Positions 26,322 through 34,494 of a stretch of 64,000 bases of DNA are shown piece after piece. The stretch covers positions 100,251 through 164,250 of the forward strand of contig NZ_VZII01000047.1 in the NCBI RefSeq assembly GCF_009391885.1, written 5' to 3'. The first letter of the stretch is position 1. Every line of letters begins with the position of its first letter. This stretch comes from Pseudomonas sp. MN1F (lineage in GTDB: Bacteria; Pseudomonadota; Gammaproteobacteria; Pseudomonadales; Pseudomonadaceae). The notes under the pieces were generated by a model. That model made no database searches. It was given only the letters and a program-made list of their open reading frames with translations, and had not been told where the DNA came from. The position numbers and the translations under genes are program-made.

Positions 26322-27290
26322 CTAAAGCGCGCGTCGCGCTTTACCTCGGTAGACCCGCAGCACATCGGCCATCACCGACAAGGCGATTTCGGCCGGGGTC
26401 CTGGAGCCGATATCCAGGCCAATGGGCATGTGCAGGCGCTCTATGTCAGCAGGCGACAAGCCGCCGATCCGCCGCAGTCGCTCTGCACGTTTTTCCGAGG
26501 TCCGCTTCGAGCCCATGGCACCGATGTAGAAAGCAGGGGTGTGCACAGCCTCCAGCAACGCGAGGTCGTCGATTTTCGGGTCATGGGTCAGCGCAACCAC
26601 CGCAGTGGCCTCGTGGCAACCGCCGTTGGCGATATACAGCGAGGGCAACACGGGAATCAGCGTCACCCCCTCGATCGGCATCGCGGCCGCCTCTTCGCGC
26701 GGATCGCAAGCGATCACTTCGAAGCCCAGGGCCTTGGCGAACTGCCCGCAAGCCTGTGCCACGGGTGAAAGGCCGGCGAGCAGCAAGCGAAGGGCAGGGC
26801 CCAGGTTGATCTCAAGATGGCCTGCGCTGCGCACCACGGTGTCGGCACCGCCAGCGTAGGGCCTGGTGCTGCACAGGCCGCTCTCAAGGTCGATCACCCG
26901 TGTCAACCGATGTTGGCCACGCAGCGCATCCAGCAACTGGCCCAAGTGGGCGCGCCATTGCTCGGTGGGCCGTCTGTGCTCGACCAGCACATCCAGGCTG
27001 CCGCCACAGGGCAGTTGCAGGCGGCTGCGCTCTTCAGCGGTACGCCCGTAACTGACCACTTGCACGTTGGCAGCGTGCTCGCCACGGCCCAGTGCTTCGA
27101 GAAACGCCTCCTCGACGCAGCCGCCGGATAACGAGCCGCTGTGCGCGCCGTTCTGCACCGCCACCAGCATTGCACCGGGTGATCTGGGCGCCGATCCGAA
27201 GGTCGACAGGACCGTGCACAGCCATACCGTTTGCCCTTCGTCAGCCCAGGCCAGCGCCTGCTCAAGCACTGTCACATCAAGATGTTGCAT
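26322..27290 (-). CDS. XdhC-family molybdenum cofactor insertion protein
   Basis: A 322-residue XdhC/CoxI-family protein: N-terminal GSAPRSPGAMLVAVQNG and SGSLSGGCVEEA, then a Rossmann-like C-terminal half with YIGAMGSKRTSEKRAERL and IGLDIGSRTPAEIALSVMADVL. XdhC proteins bind Moco and help sulfurate and insert it into xanthine-oxidase-family enzymes. It is last in a four-gene operon for such an enzyme (31290 to 26322), 49 bases after the large-subunit stop. It is therefore most likely the dedicated maturation factor for that enzyme. Confidence 0.92.
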   Translation of the reverse strand: MQHLDVTVLEQALAWADEGQTVWLCTVLSTFGSAPRSPGAMLVAVQNGAHSGSLSGGCVEEAFLEALGRGEHAANVQVVSYGRTAEERSRLQLPCGGSLDVLVEHRRPTEQWRAHLGQLLDALRGQHRLTRVIDLESGLCSTRPYAGGADTVVRSAGHLEINLGPALRLLLAGLSPVAQACGQFAKALGFEVIACDPREEAAAMPIEGVTLIPVLPSLYIANGGCHEATAVVALTHDPKIDDLALLEAVHTPAFYIGAMGSKRTSEKRAERLRRIGGLSPADIERLHMPIGLDIGSRTPAEIALSVMADVLRVYRGKARRAL

Positions 27291-27339
27291 CTAACGTTAC
27301 CCTCTCAAGCGCTGGCCCCGGGTCGTCTGCTGCCCCTGC

Positions 27340-29559
27340 TCACGCCTTGCGGGCAAGGGGCAAGGCAAGCCGGCGGTGGCCAGTGGCGTCGGCCACCGCA
27401 TTGCCGAGGGCTGCTGCCATCGGGCCCTGGACGATTTCCGCAGCGCCGAGAAACGGCTGCCCCGGCTGATCGATCATGTACACGTCTACCTGTCTGGGAA
27501 GCTGCGGGAAGCGCAGGATCGGATACCCGCTCCAGTCGTAGCTGCGTACCCCACCGGCGTCGTAACTCAGCGCTTCGTAGAGCGTCCAGCTGCTGGACTG
27601 GACGATGCCGCCTTCGACCTGGTTGCGAAGCCCGTCGGGGTTGACGATCTGGCCCACGTCCACCGCCGTGACCACCCGCTGGATCTCGATCTCGCCGGTT
27701 TGCGGATGCACCTGGATTTCCACCGCCACTGCGCAGTAGCCCATGATGTTCTTGTAGCGGGCGAAGCCCATGCCGATGCCGGTTCCCGGAGCCGGCGACC
27801 GGCGTGGCCAGCCGAATTCGTCCCGAGCCCTTGCGACCACCGCTCGAGCCCTGGGGTCGGTGAGGTGGCTGAGGCGGAACGCGACGGCATCAACCCCCGC
27901 CTGATCGGCCAGCTCGTCCAGGCAGGCCTCGATGGCGAAGACATTGATATGCGCCCCCAGCGAGCGCATCGCCGAAGTCCGGAACGGCATCTGGGTGATG
28001 AAGTTCATGTCGATGCTGGTTGCGCCCGTTTCGTACAGGGGGATCGCGTTGCGGTCGCCATCCCCTTCGGGCTGGGCAATCGGCACGGACGGCATCGAGG
28101 TGAACGGCCGGGCCAGCATCCGCGCCGGCACCAGGCGGCCGGCATTGGTGATGCGCTCGTTGTGCGGGGTGGTCCACAACTGGTACGTCCAGTTGTTGAT
28201 CCGACCGTCGCTGCCCAGGCTGGCCTCCAGTTCTGCGAGCATGGCCGAGCTGTATGGCTCCCAGAGATTTTCCTGTTCACGCATCCACTGCACCCGTACG
28301 GGTACGCCTGGCAGGCGCATGGCGATCAGCGCTGCATCGGCCGCAGCGTCATCGGCGCCGTTATGCCCGTAGCATCCAGCGCCTTCAACATGGATGCAGC
28401 GGACGGCGGCTGGCGGCAGGCCGACCATCTCGGCGATGCCGGCCCGCAGGGGGAACACGCCCTGGGTATGGGTCCACACCGTCAGCAGGCCGTCCTTGAG
28501 CCAGGCAACCGAACAGGACGGGCCAATTGTGCCGTGCATCAGGTACTGCTTGGTGACGCGTGCACGGTAGGTCTTGCCGCTGGAAGGCGCTGCAACGCCG
28601 GCATGCTTGATCGGGTAGCGCCTGGACTGCAGCCTTGGCAGCACCTGGTGAATCACGGCCTGGTCGGGGATCACGTCGCCACCGGCCCAGGTCGCGGCCT
28701 CGTAGCCCGCTCGCATGGCCTTGACGGCTTGCCACTCATCCTTGGCCACCACGGCGAGGTAGTTGCCGTCCTCGATCACCTTGACCACACCTGGCAGGCC
28801 TTCGATGGCCCGCTTGTCGAAGCCGGTGAGCTGGCTGCCTGGGCGCGGGGGGCGGATCAAGCGGGCATGGACCATGCCCGGCAAGCGCATGTCCTGGACA
28901 AAGGCTGCGCCGCCGGTGACCTTTGCAGGGATATCCAGCCGCGGCAGCGCATGGCCGATGAGTTTGAACTGTTCGGGTGAAATGTCTGGCGAGCTGGCAG
29001 TGGCGTACTGGTGCAGGTCCACCCCGGCCACCGCCTCGGCGTAGCTCATGCGCGCACCGGACGGGGCAGTGACCATCGCATCGCCGGTGCTCAGCGCGGC
29101 GACGTCCACCCCCCACGTGCGTGCGGCGGACGCCATCAGCATCTGGCGAACCTGCGCGGCCGCATTGTACAGCGCCGTGCCGCTGTCGAAGATCGTATGG
29201 CTGCCGGCCGTATAGCCTTCGTTCGGGGTCAGGGCCGTATCGGCGGTGAGAAAAGTGATAGCGGCAGGGGGAACGTCCAGCCGCTCAGCCGCAATTTGCA
29301 GCAGCGCGGTCTTCACCCCGGTGCCCAACTCCACCTTGCCGGTGTACACCGTGATGCCTTCGGCGCCGACCTTGATCCAGGCGTCGAGATAAGGGTTGGT
29401 ACGCAGGCTCCCCGGCAGGTCGGGGGCGAGCACGACAGTACCTAGCGTATCCACTTCGGTATCGGCCAGAGCCTTGCGTGCTGCCGGCATCAGCGTGAAG
29501 GCCATCAGCAGGCTGCTGCCCTGAAGGAACGCGCGGCGGCTGAAGTCGCTGTTAGCCAT
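27340..29559 (-). CDS. Molybdopterin-binding large subunit, aldehyde/isoquinoline oxidoreductase family
   Basis: A 739-residue Moco subunit of the IorB/aldehyde oxidoreductase type. It begins with a Tat signal (MANSDFSRRAFLQGSSLL), indicating folded export with its small subunit. Further on are a repeated-domain large subunit layout, MRLPGMVHARLIRPP, GCYGHNGADDAAADAALIA (Moco contact region) and a C-terminal GTGIGMGFARYKN. It is expected to hydroxylate an aldehyde or N-heterocycle and pass electrons to the 2Fe-2S subunit and the triheme cytochrome. It overlaps the small-subunit gene by 8 bases. The true substrate is unknown. Confidence 0.9.
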   Translation of the reverse strand: MANSDFSRRAFLQGSSLLMAFTLMPAARKALADTEVDTLGTVVLAPDLPGSLRTNPYLDAWIKVGAEGITVYTGKVELGTGVKTALLQIAAERLDVPPAAITFLTADTALTPNEGYTAGSHTIFDSGTALYNAAAQVRQMLMASAARTWGVDVAALSTGDAMVTAPSGARMSYAEAVAGVDLHQYATASSPDISPEQFKLIGHALPRLDIPAKVTGGAAFVQDMRLPGMVHARLIRPPRPGSQLTGFDKRAIEGLPGVVKVIEDGNYLAVVAKDEWQAVKAMRAGYEAATWAGGDVIPDQAVIHQVLPRLQSRRYPIKHAGVAAPSSGKTYRARVTKQYLMHGTIGPSCSVAWLKDGLLTVWTHTQGVFPLRAGIAEMVGLPPAAVRCIHVEGAGCYGHNGADDAAADAALIAMRLPGVPVRVQWMREQENLWEPYSSAMLAELEASLGSDGRINNWTYQLWTTPHNERITNAGRLVPARMLARPFTSMPSVPIAQPEGDGDRNAIPLYETGATSIDMNFITQMPFRTSAMRSLGAHINVFAIEACLDELADQAGVDAVAFRLSHLTDPRARAVVARARDEFGWPRRSPAPGTGIGMGFARYKNIMGYCAVAVEIQVHPQTGEIEIQRVVTAVDVGQIVNPDGLRNQVEGGIVQSSSWTLYEALSYDAGGVRSYDWSGYPILRFPQLPRQVDVYMIDQPGQPFLGAAEIVQGPMAAALGNAVADATGHRRLALPLARKA

Positions 29560-30025
29560 GCAGGCCACCGTTTTCGATGACGCGGGTGATGGCTTCGATG
29601 ATCCGCAGGTGAGTACCACAGCGGCACAGGTTGGTCGCCATGTGGGCGCGAAGGGTCTGCTCATCGGGCTGCGGATTTTTCTCCAGCAGGGCCTGGGCGC
29701 GCATGATCATCCCGGCGATGCAGTAACCGCACTGGGCGGCCTGGGTATCGATGAAGGCCTGCTGCAAGGGGCCGGGGCGTTCTGCCGTGCCCAGGCTCTC
29801 GAGGGTGCGCACCTTGCGCCCTTGCATACCTGCGCAGGGTGTCACGCAGGAAAACACCGGTTTATCGTCGACGATGACGGTGCAGGCGCCGCACTGGCCC
29901 AGCCCGCAGCCATATTTGGCGCCATTGAGTGCCAGGTGGTTGCGCAAGGCGTAGAGCAACGGCATGTCCGGATCGATATCCAGGCTGTGCACCTGGCCGT
30001 TGACGGTGAGATTGACGTTACTCAT
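29552..30025 (-). CDS. 2Fe-2S small subunit of molybdenum hydroxylase
   Basis: A 157-residue iron-sulfur subunit. The plant-type ferredoxin cluster ligands are C40, C45, C48 and C60 (KYGCGLGQCGACTV, FSC), and the helical-domain cluster ligands are C99, C102, C134 and C136 (QCGYC, NLCRCG). It transfers electrons between Moco and the cytochrome. There is no signal peptide, so it is presumably carried out by the Tat signal of the large subunit. The start at 30025 has AGGAGA upstream and overlaps the cytochrome stop at 30022 by 4 bases. Confidence 0.95.
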   Translation of the reverse strand: MSNVNLTVNGQVHSLDIDPDMPLLYALRNHLALNGAKYGCGLGQCGACTVIVDDKPVFSCVTPCAGMQGRKVRTLESLGTAERPGPLQQAFIDTQAAQCGYCIAGMIMRAQALLEKNPQPDEQTLRAHMATNLCRCGTHLRIIEAITRVIENGGLHG

Positions 30026-31290
30026 GGGGTCTCCTGGCGCAGTGCCCGAACAGTGGCGTCCACATCGAGCCACGGCTGGTCCGGGCTCGCCTGATGGCGG
30101 ATGAATTGGGCCAGTGCTGCGAGTTGCTGGTCGTTCAGGCTGGCAGCGAACGGCGGCATGGCAGGGCCCGGCTCACCGGGCATGGGCGCGATGCCTTCGA
30201 GCACCGTCTTAATGAAGTTGCGTGGTTCAGCGGCCAGCACCGCAGACGTGGCGGTCAGTGCAGGCCTGCTATCGATGGCACGCATCGGCGCTGCGGCGCC
30301 GTGGCAGCCGGCGCAGGCACCCTGGAAAAGGTCCTGACCCAAGCGGGCCGATTGCGCCGGTAGCGCAGTGCTGACGCCACCGGCGCTCGGCCTGGCAGCG
30401 CCCGCGGGCAGGCTCAGCAAATAGTGCGCGATGGCTTCGACGTCGGTCTGCGGCAGCCGCGCGAGCTCCTGGCTGACCGGGCGCATCGGGCCGGCCGGCG
30501 TGCCGTGGCTGTCTGCGACCTTGGCCTGCAGATAATCCACCAGCTGGGCCTCGGACCAAGGCTTCTCGCGACTGGCCAGGCCAAGCAGGGAAGGGGCTTG
30601 CCAGCCATCGACCACGCCACCTGAGAGTGCCAGGCTGTCTTTTTCGGCGCCGAGGAAGTTCAAGGGAGTGTGGCAGCCCCCACAATGGCCTGCACCTTCG
30701 ACCAGGTACCGACCACGGTTCCACGGTTGCGACTGCTCGGCCGTCGGCGCGAAAGGCGCCGAGTGCAGGAACAGCAGATTCCAACCCGACACCAAGGGGC
30801 GGATGTTCATGGGGAACTTCATGCGGTTGGGTGTGGCCGGCTCGTACACGGGTGGGCCGCTCATGAGGTAGGCGTAGGCATCGGCCAGGTCTTCTTCGCT
30901 GAGCAGGCGGTAGTGCTTGTAGGGAAATGCCGGATACAGAAAATGACCGTCTCTGGAAACCCCGTCGCGCATGGCACGCTTGAATGCCTTGAGCGACCAC
31001 GTGCCGATGCCGGTGGTGGCATCGGGCGTGATGTTGGTGCTGTAGAGCGTACCGAACGGCGTGACCAGTGGCAGGCCGCCTGCCAGGTACTTGCCGCCAG
31101 GGCGCGTATGGCACACTGCGCAGTCGCCGGCTGTTACGACAACGGCGCCGCGCGCTACCTGCGCGGGGTCGAAGGCCGCAGGCCTTTCAATCGCGCCGAT
31201 CGCAGGTCGCCACATCAGGCCGGTAGCTACAGCCAAGCCGCCGATGCCCAGAGCAACCGCTGCCGCACTCCAAAGCTTCCTAGCCGACAT
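30022..31290 (-). CDS. Triheme membrane-anchored cytochrome c, electron acceptor of the molybdenum hydroxylase
   Basis: A 422-residue periplasmic cytochrome with an uncleaved or cleavable N-terminal helix (about 8-26) and three CxxCH sites: C57-H61 (CAVCH), C203-H207 (CGGCH) and C326-H330 (CAGCH). This is the AdhB/IorC-type triheme c subunit that carries electrons from periplasmic dehydrogenases to ubiquinone or cytochrome oxidase. The start has AGGAGGG eight bases upstream. It is the first gene of the four-gene operon and is divergent from a LysR regulator across 318 bases. Confidence 0.93.
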   Translation of the reverse strand: MSARKLWSAAAVALGIGGLAVATGLMWRPAIGAIERPAAFDPAQVARGAVVVTAGDCAVCHTRPGGKYLAGGLPLVTPFGTLYSTNITPDATTGIGTWSLKAFKRAMRDGVSRDGHFLYPAFPYKHYRLLSEEDLADAYAYLMSGPPVYEPATPNRMKFPMNIRPLVSGWNLLFLHSAPFAPTAEQSQPWNRGRYLVEGAGHCGGCHTPLNFLGAEKDSLALSGGVVDGWQAPSLLGLASREKPWSEAQLVDYLQAKVADSHGTPAGPMRPVSQELARLPQTDVEAIAHYLLSLPAGAARPSAGGVSTALPAQSARLGQDLFQGACAGCHGAAAPMRAIDSRPALTATSAVLAAEPRNFIKTVLEGIAPMPGEPGPAMPPFAASLNDQQLAALAQFIRHQASPDQPWLDVDATVRALRQETP

Positions 31291-31429
31291 TGATACCCTC
31301 CTCGCGCTTGAACCAACGCGCCGACTGGCCCGGACTCATCAGCGTTTTCCTCATCTTTTGCCTCGACTCATGGGTGCCGATTGGATGGTGGGAGCCTAGA
31401 GGAGCATGAGCGGTAGGGGTATAAGTACC

Positions 31430-31495
31430 TCACGCAACGAAGCTTTGCTTGTCACGCAACGCTGCCGGTTTGCGCAATTTGCAACCGGTGCGTGA
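31430..31495. promoter_or_regulatory. Repeated operator-like element between hydroxylase operon and LysR gene
   Basis: In the 318-base gap between the cytochrome and LysR starts there are two direct copies of TCACGCAACG, at 31430-31439 and 31452-31461. Their starts are 22 bases apart, about two helical turns. An inverted TGCGTGA lies at 31489-31495. Spacing on one DNA face is typical for LysR tetramer sites. The rest of the gap shows no gene. Target assignment is inferred. Confidence 0.55.
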
Positions 31496-31608
31496 TCGAC
31501 AGCACACCTGTCATATCTTGAGGCCTTGCAGGAGACTATGATCCAGACTGGCACCTCGATGGGTGGCGGCAAGGGTCGCCATTGCCGATTACCAGCTGAG
31601 TCGAATAC

Positions 31609-32511
31609 ATGGATAAGTTTCTCGCCTTGAGCATGTTTGTAGAGACCGTTCGTTGCGCAGGATACTCCGCGGCAGCGCGAAAGCTTGGCGTGGCCACTTC
31701 GTCTGTAGCGCGGCAGGTCGCCGCGCTTGAATCCGAGCTTGGCACCACGCTCATCACGCGCAGCACGCGCCAGCACAGCCGGACCGACCTCGGCCAAGCC
31801 TATTACGACCATGCCGTCGCCATCCTTGATGCGCTTGCCAAGGCAGACAGCATGGTCACCGACAGGGGCAGCGAAGCGAAAGGCAAGCTGCGGGTCAGCG
31901 CACCTGTCGAGTTCGGTCGGCGCTTGATTTCGCCTCACCTTGGGCGGTTCCTGGCAGCCCATCCGGAGCTGGAAGTGAGCTTGAACCTGAGCGATGAAAT
32001 GGTCGATCTCTACAAGGATCGCATCGATCTGAGCATCCGCTTGGGGTCAACGGTCTCCAGCGAAGAGGTTATCTGCACCTCTATCGGTCATTTTCAGCGT
32101 TGGCTGGTGGCAAGCCCTGCCTACCTGGAGCAACATGGCGCGCCAGGGCACCCCAGCGAGCTCTCCAAACATTCGTGCATGCGCTTCGATTATGGTGGCC
32201 CCATGAGGGACTGGCATTTTGAGGTCGAAGACGAGACTGTGCCCGTTGCGGTAAAGGGCCGGATGCAAAGCAACAACGCCGACATCCTCAGGCATGCGGC
32301 GGTCGCGGGACAGGGCATAGCACTGTTGGCTGACTGGTTGGTTGCGCAGGATGTGCAGCAGGGGCGGCTCACCCGCTTGCTGCCGCAATACGAGGTAAAC
32401 CCGACCTCGGTGAATGCCTCGATCAACATCATCTACCTGCCGATCAATCGCGAGTCGACGCGCATTCGGGTCTTCGCGCAATTCATGAAAGAGCTGCTGA
32501 ACATTGCATAG
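31609..32511 (+). CDS. LysR-family transcriptional regulator (near Mo-hydroxylase)
   Basis: A 300-residue LysR regulator: N-terminal winged helix-turn-helix (residues about 18-38, SAAARKLGVATSSVARQVAALESELG) and a C-terminal effector domain. It resembles the LysR subgroup of aldehyde- or quinone-responsive regulators (inference). The ATG at 31609 is preceded by only a weak purine tract. It is divergent from the cytochrome/Mo-hydroxylase operon and followed by a DsbA-fold gene, with matching repeats on both sides of it, so it probably controls both. Confidence 0.9.
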   Translation: MDKFLALSMFVETVRCAGYSAAARKLGVATSSVARQVAALESELGTTLITRSTRQHSRTDLGQAYYDHAVAILDALAKADSMVTDRGSEAKGKLRVSAPVEFGRRLISPHLGRFLAAHPELEVSLNLSDEMVDLYKDRIDLSIRLGSTVSSEEVICTSIGHFQRWLVASPAYLEQHGAPGHPSELSKHSCMRFDYGGPMRDWHFEVEDETVPVAVKGRMQSNNADILRHAAVAGQGIALLADWLVAQDVQQGRLTRLLPQYEVNPTSVNASINIIYLPINRESTRIRVFAQFMKELLNIA

Positions 32512-32517
32512 CCACTG

Positions 32518-32536
32518 ACGCAACGCTCCCTTGCGT
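32518..32536. promoter_or_regulatory. Palindromic LysR-type operator upstream of DsbA-fold gene
   Basis: ACGCAA-N7-TTGCGT is a perfect dyad at 32518-32536, just after the LysR stop and 69 bases before the next start. Its half-site is the core of the TCACGCAACG repeats on the other side of the LysR gene, so the same regulator is likely to bind both places. Confidence 0.6.
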
Positions 32537-32604
32537 GGCATGGCACTTCTGTCGGCGTGGGCAACTCCCTACCCTTGGAGGAACGAAACCTCAAGGGGCC
32601 TGAA

Positions 32605-33273
32605 ATGCACACTCCACCGATATTGGCGTTTGACTTCCTCGATCCCTGGGGATGGGTCGCGTTGCGCCGCCTGGCGATAGCGATGGCCATGGCAGGAAAG
32701 GACTTCAATGTCACGTTCCAGCCTTGTCGTTCTGCACAGGGGCAAGCAGCCACAGGAACGGCCTACACCGAATTCCTGGCGCTGCGCTTCGGGACTCACG
32801 CAGTGGTTCATCAATCGCTCGTGGCAGCGCAGATGCAAAAACTGGGCGTCGAGCCTGCGTTCAGTGAAATCCGAAGCGTCCCAGACACCCGTCCCGCCCT
32901 TGCCACTGTGCTGTGGTTGCAGCATAGCGCCAGGCCTGCCCAGGCGTTCGTGCAACGCGTGTTCGAGGCGCTGTATTGCGAAGGTCAGGACATCGGTGAC
33001 GAGGCCGTTCTGCAACGGCTGCTGAGCCAGGAGACGGTGTCTTTCGGCGAGCTGAAGGCGTTCATGCACAGCGACGCGTTCAGCGAGGCGCTTCAGCGCA
33101 GCGAAAACGCTGTATCAGGCTGGGCAGGGCGGGTGATCCCCTCTCTGCGCATTGAAGGTACCGTGGTATTCGGTGCGCAGCCGCCTGGCATATTGGCCCG
33201 TATGTTTGCCTGGCAGCCATTGAGAACCGGCTTTCTGGCACGGCAATCACCCACTTGCGGCCCTTTGAACTGA
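32605..33273 (+). CDS. DsbA-fold thiol-oxidoreductase-like protein lacking the CxxC motif
   Basis: A 222-residue protein of the DsbA/FrnE/2-hydroxychromene-2-carboxylate isomerase superfamily. The N-terminal strand-loop is FDFLDPWGWVALR, where a DsbA would have FDPxCPWC; the Cys pair is absent. The later region ends in WAGRVIPSLRIEGTVVFGAQPPG, which carries the cis-Pro loop. It has no signal peptide. Without the redox motif, an isomerase or GST-kappa-like role is more plausible than disulfide exchange. The ATG at 32605 follows AAGGGG. It is the first gene after the LysR regulator and shares its operator-like dyad. Confidence 0.72.
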   Translation: MHTPPILAFDFLDPWGWVALRRLAIAMAMAGKDFNVTFQPCRSAQGQAATGTAYTEFLALRFGTHAVVHQSLVAAQMQKLGVEPAFSEIRSVPDTRPALATVLWLQHSARPAQAFVQRVFEALYCEGQDIGDEAVLQRLLSQETVSFGELKAFMHSDAFSEALQRSENAVSGWAGRVIPSLRIEGTVVFGAQPPGILARMFAWQPLRTGFLARQSPTCGPLN

Positions 33274-33406
33274 GCCCCGGCGTCGCACGCTGTGCTGACA
33301 GTGTTCGCCCCGAGCATGATGGGAACCGTTCAACCTGGCTACCCTGCCTGCCTGTCAAAGGCGTAATCCTTGAAACCAGCCACCCGATTACATGGAAGCA
33401 CTGTTC

Positions 33407-34000
33407 ATGCCCATCGACTTCAGACCTGCCCAAGCCTCGGACGCGCACGATATTGCGCGCTTCTTTCAACTGACATCGGAGGGCATGGCCGATTACATAT
33501 GGAGCAAGCTTGCCGCACCTGGAGAAGCATTGCTGAGTGTCGGTGCGTCTCGCTATGCCAGGGAGCAGGGCGACTTCTCCTATAAGAACTGCCTGATGGC
33601 CACGTCCGAAGGGCGCGTGATCGGCATGATGCACAGCTATGCCTTGCGCGAGGCGCCTGGCCGGCCTGTCGAGACAGACCCGGTCCTTGCGCCTTATTCC
33701 GACATGGAAATACCCGACACCTTGTACATATCCAGCCTGGCCCTGGATGAGGGCTGGCGCAGCCAGGGGCTGGGCGCCCAGTTTCTTCGCCATGCCCAGC
33801 AGCGCGCCGAGGACGCTGGCCTGAATGGGCTGTGCCTGATCGATTATGCAGAAAACCACGGTGCACGCCGCTTCTACGAGCGTCACGGTTTTCAGATTGT
33901 GAAAACCTGCCAGATCGTTGCGCACCCCATGCTGGGCGTCACCGGTGACGCCTATTTGATGTACCGCCCTAACCACCACGTGCTCGAGAAAAAACCATGA
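33407..34000 (+). CDS. GNAT-family N-acetyltransferase
   Basis: A 197-residue acetyltransferase. The acetyl-CoA loop (motif A) LYISSLALDEGWRSQGLGAQFLRHAQQRA is intact (Q/RxxGxG/A pattern: RSQGLG), and motif B is NHGARRFYERHGFQIV. The substrate is unknown. Two ATGs are possible; that at 33407 (MPIDFRPAQ) gives the usual N-terminus, while 33392 adds five residues. It overlaps the cupin gene by 4 bases and is about 130 bases from the DsbA-fold gene. Confidence 0.85.
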   Translation: MPIDFRPAQASDAHDIARFFQLTSEGMADYIWSKLAAPGEALLSVGASRYAREQGDFSYKNCLMATSEGRVIGMMHSYALREAPGRPVETDPVLAPYSDMEIPDTLYISSLALDEGWRSQGLGAQFLRHAQQRAEDAGLNGLCLIDYAENHGARRFYERHGFQIVKTCQIVAHPMLGVTGDAYLMYRPNHHVLEKKP

Positions 34001-34356
34001 ACCAGAAACTCACCGTGTTCCGCGAACTGGATATCCAACCGGTGCGCGACCTTCCTTTTTTTGCAGAGGTCGTGGAAGGCAGCCCCCATACGCTGACGTC
34101 CAAGTACTATCACGATGAACAGCAAGGTCGCATTTCCGGCGAATGGGAAGCCACTACCGGAGCGTGGCGCATCGACTACAAAGTCTGGGAGTTTTGCCAT
34201 GTCCTCAGTGGCTGCTGCGTCATCGAGCTTGAGGGTTGCGCCCCCGTCACACTGGCCGCTGGCGACACGTTCATCATCGAACCGGGCGCCCAGGGCAAAT
34301 GGACCGTGCTGGAAGACATGAAAAAGAACTTCGTGATCCTCGTGCCCACGAACTAG
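33997..34356 (+). CDS. Cupin-domain protein (DUF861/EutQ-like)
   Basis: A 119-residue single cupin: VWEFCHVLSGCCVIELEGCAPVTLAAGDTFIIEPGAQGKWTVLE has the beta-barrel pattern of small cupins, with a histidine-poor metal site (one His in motif 1). It resembles the DUF861 (cupin_3) proteins, some of which are ureidoglycolate or EutQ-like enzymes or regulators; I cannot assign a reaction. The ATG overlaps the GNAT stop by 4 bases, so the pair is co-translated. Confidence 0.82.
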   Translation: MNQKLTVFRELDIQPVRDLPFFAEVVEGSPHTLTSKYYHDEQQGRISGEWEATTGAWRIDYKVWEFCHVLSGCCVIELEGCAPVTLAAGDTFIIEPGAQGKWTVLEDMKKNFVILVPTN

Positions 34357-34407
34357 GACCGTTCACCTCGGTTGACAGCTGGCTGCATCACGCCAGCTAA
34401 TAACGGT

Positions 34408-34461
34408 ATGGCCGGCATCTGAATCCTGTATTAGGCCTGCCCGCGCACGGCTGTTTAGCAT
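34408..34461 (+). promoter_or_regulatory. Shared operator-promoter block, copy C (upstream of acyl-CoA ligase)
   Basis: ATGGC-N4-ATCTGAA-N5-TATT at 34408-34432, followed at 34456-34461 by a -10-like TAGCAT. The same block occurs at 39575 and 48817 with identical internal spacing. Its target is the gene at 34495. Binding protein unknown; the LysR at 38581-39543 is the best candidate. Confidence 0.65.
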
Positions 34462-34485
34462 CGTCGAAGTCTTCCTGTCGACGAG

Positions 34486-34493
34486 AACAACAA
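34486..34493 (+). promoter_or_regulatory. Crc/Hfq-like CA motif (AACAACAA) at the ligase start
   Basis: AACAACAA ends 1 base before the GTG start at 34495. AANAANAA is the sequence bound by Hfq with Crc in pseudomonads to repress translation while preferred carbon sources last. No separate Shine-Dalgarno is obvious here. Confidence 0.6.
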
Positions 34494-34494
34494 C

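Noticed and set aside
27376..28980. 534-codon plus-strand frame opposite the molybdenum subunit
   Set aside because: Antisense shadow of a Tat-signalled enzyme with recognisable motifs.
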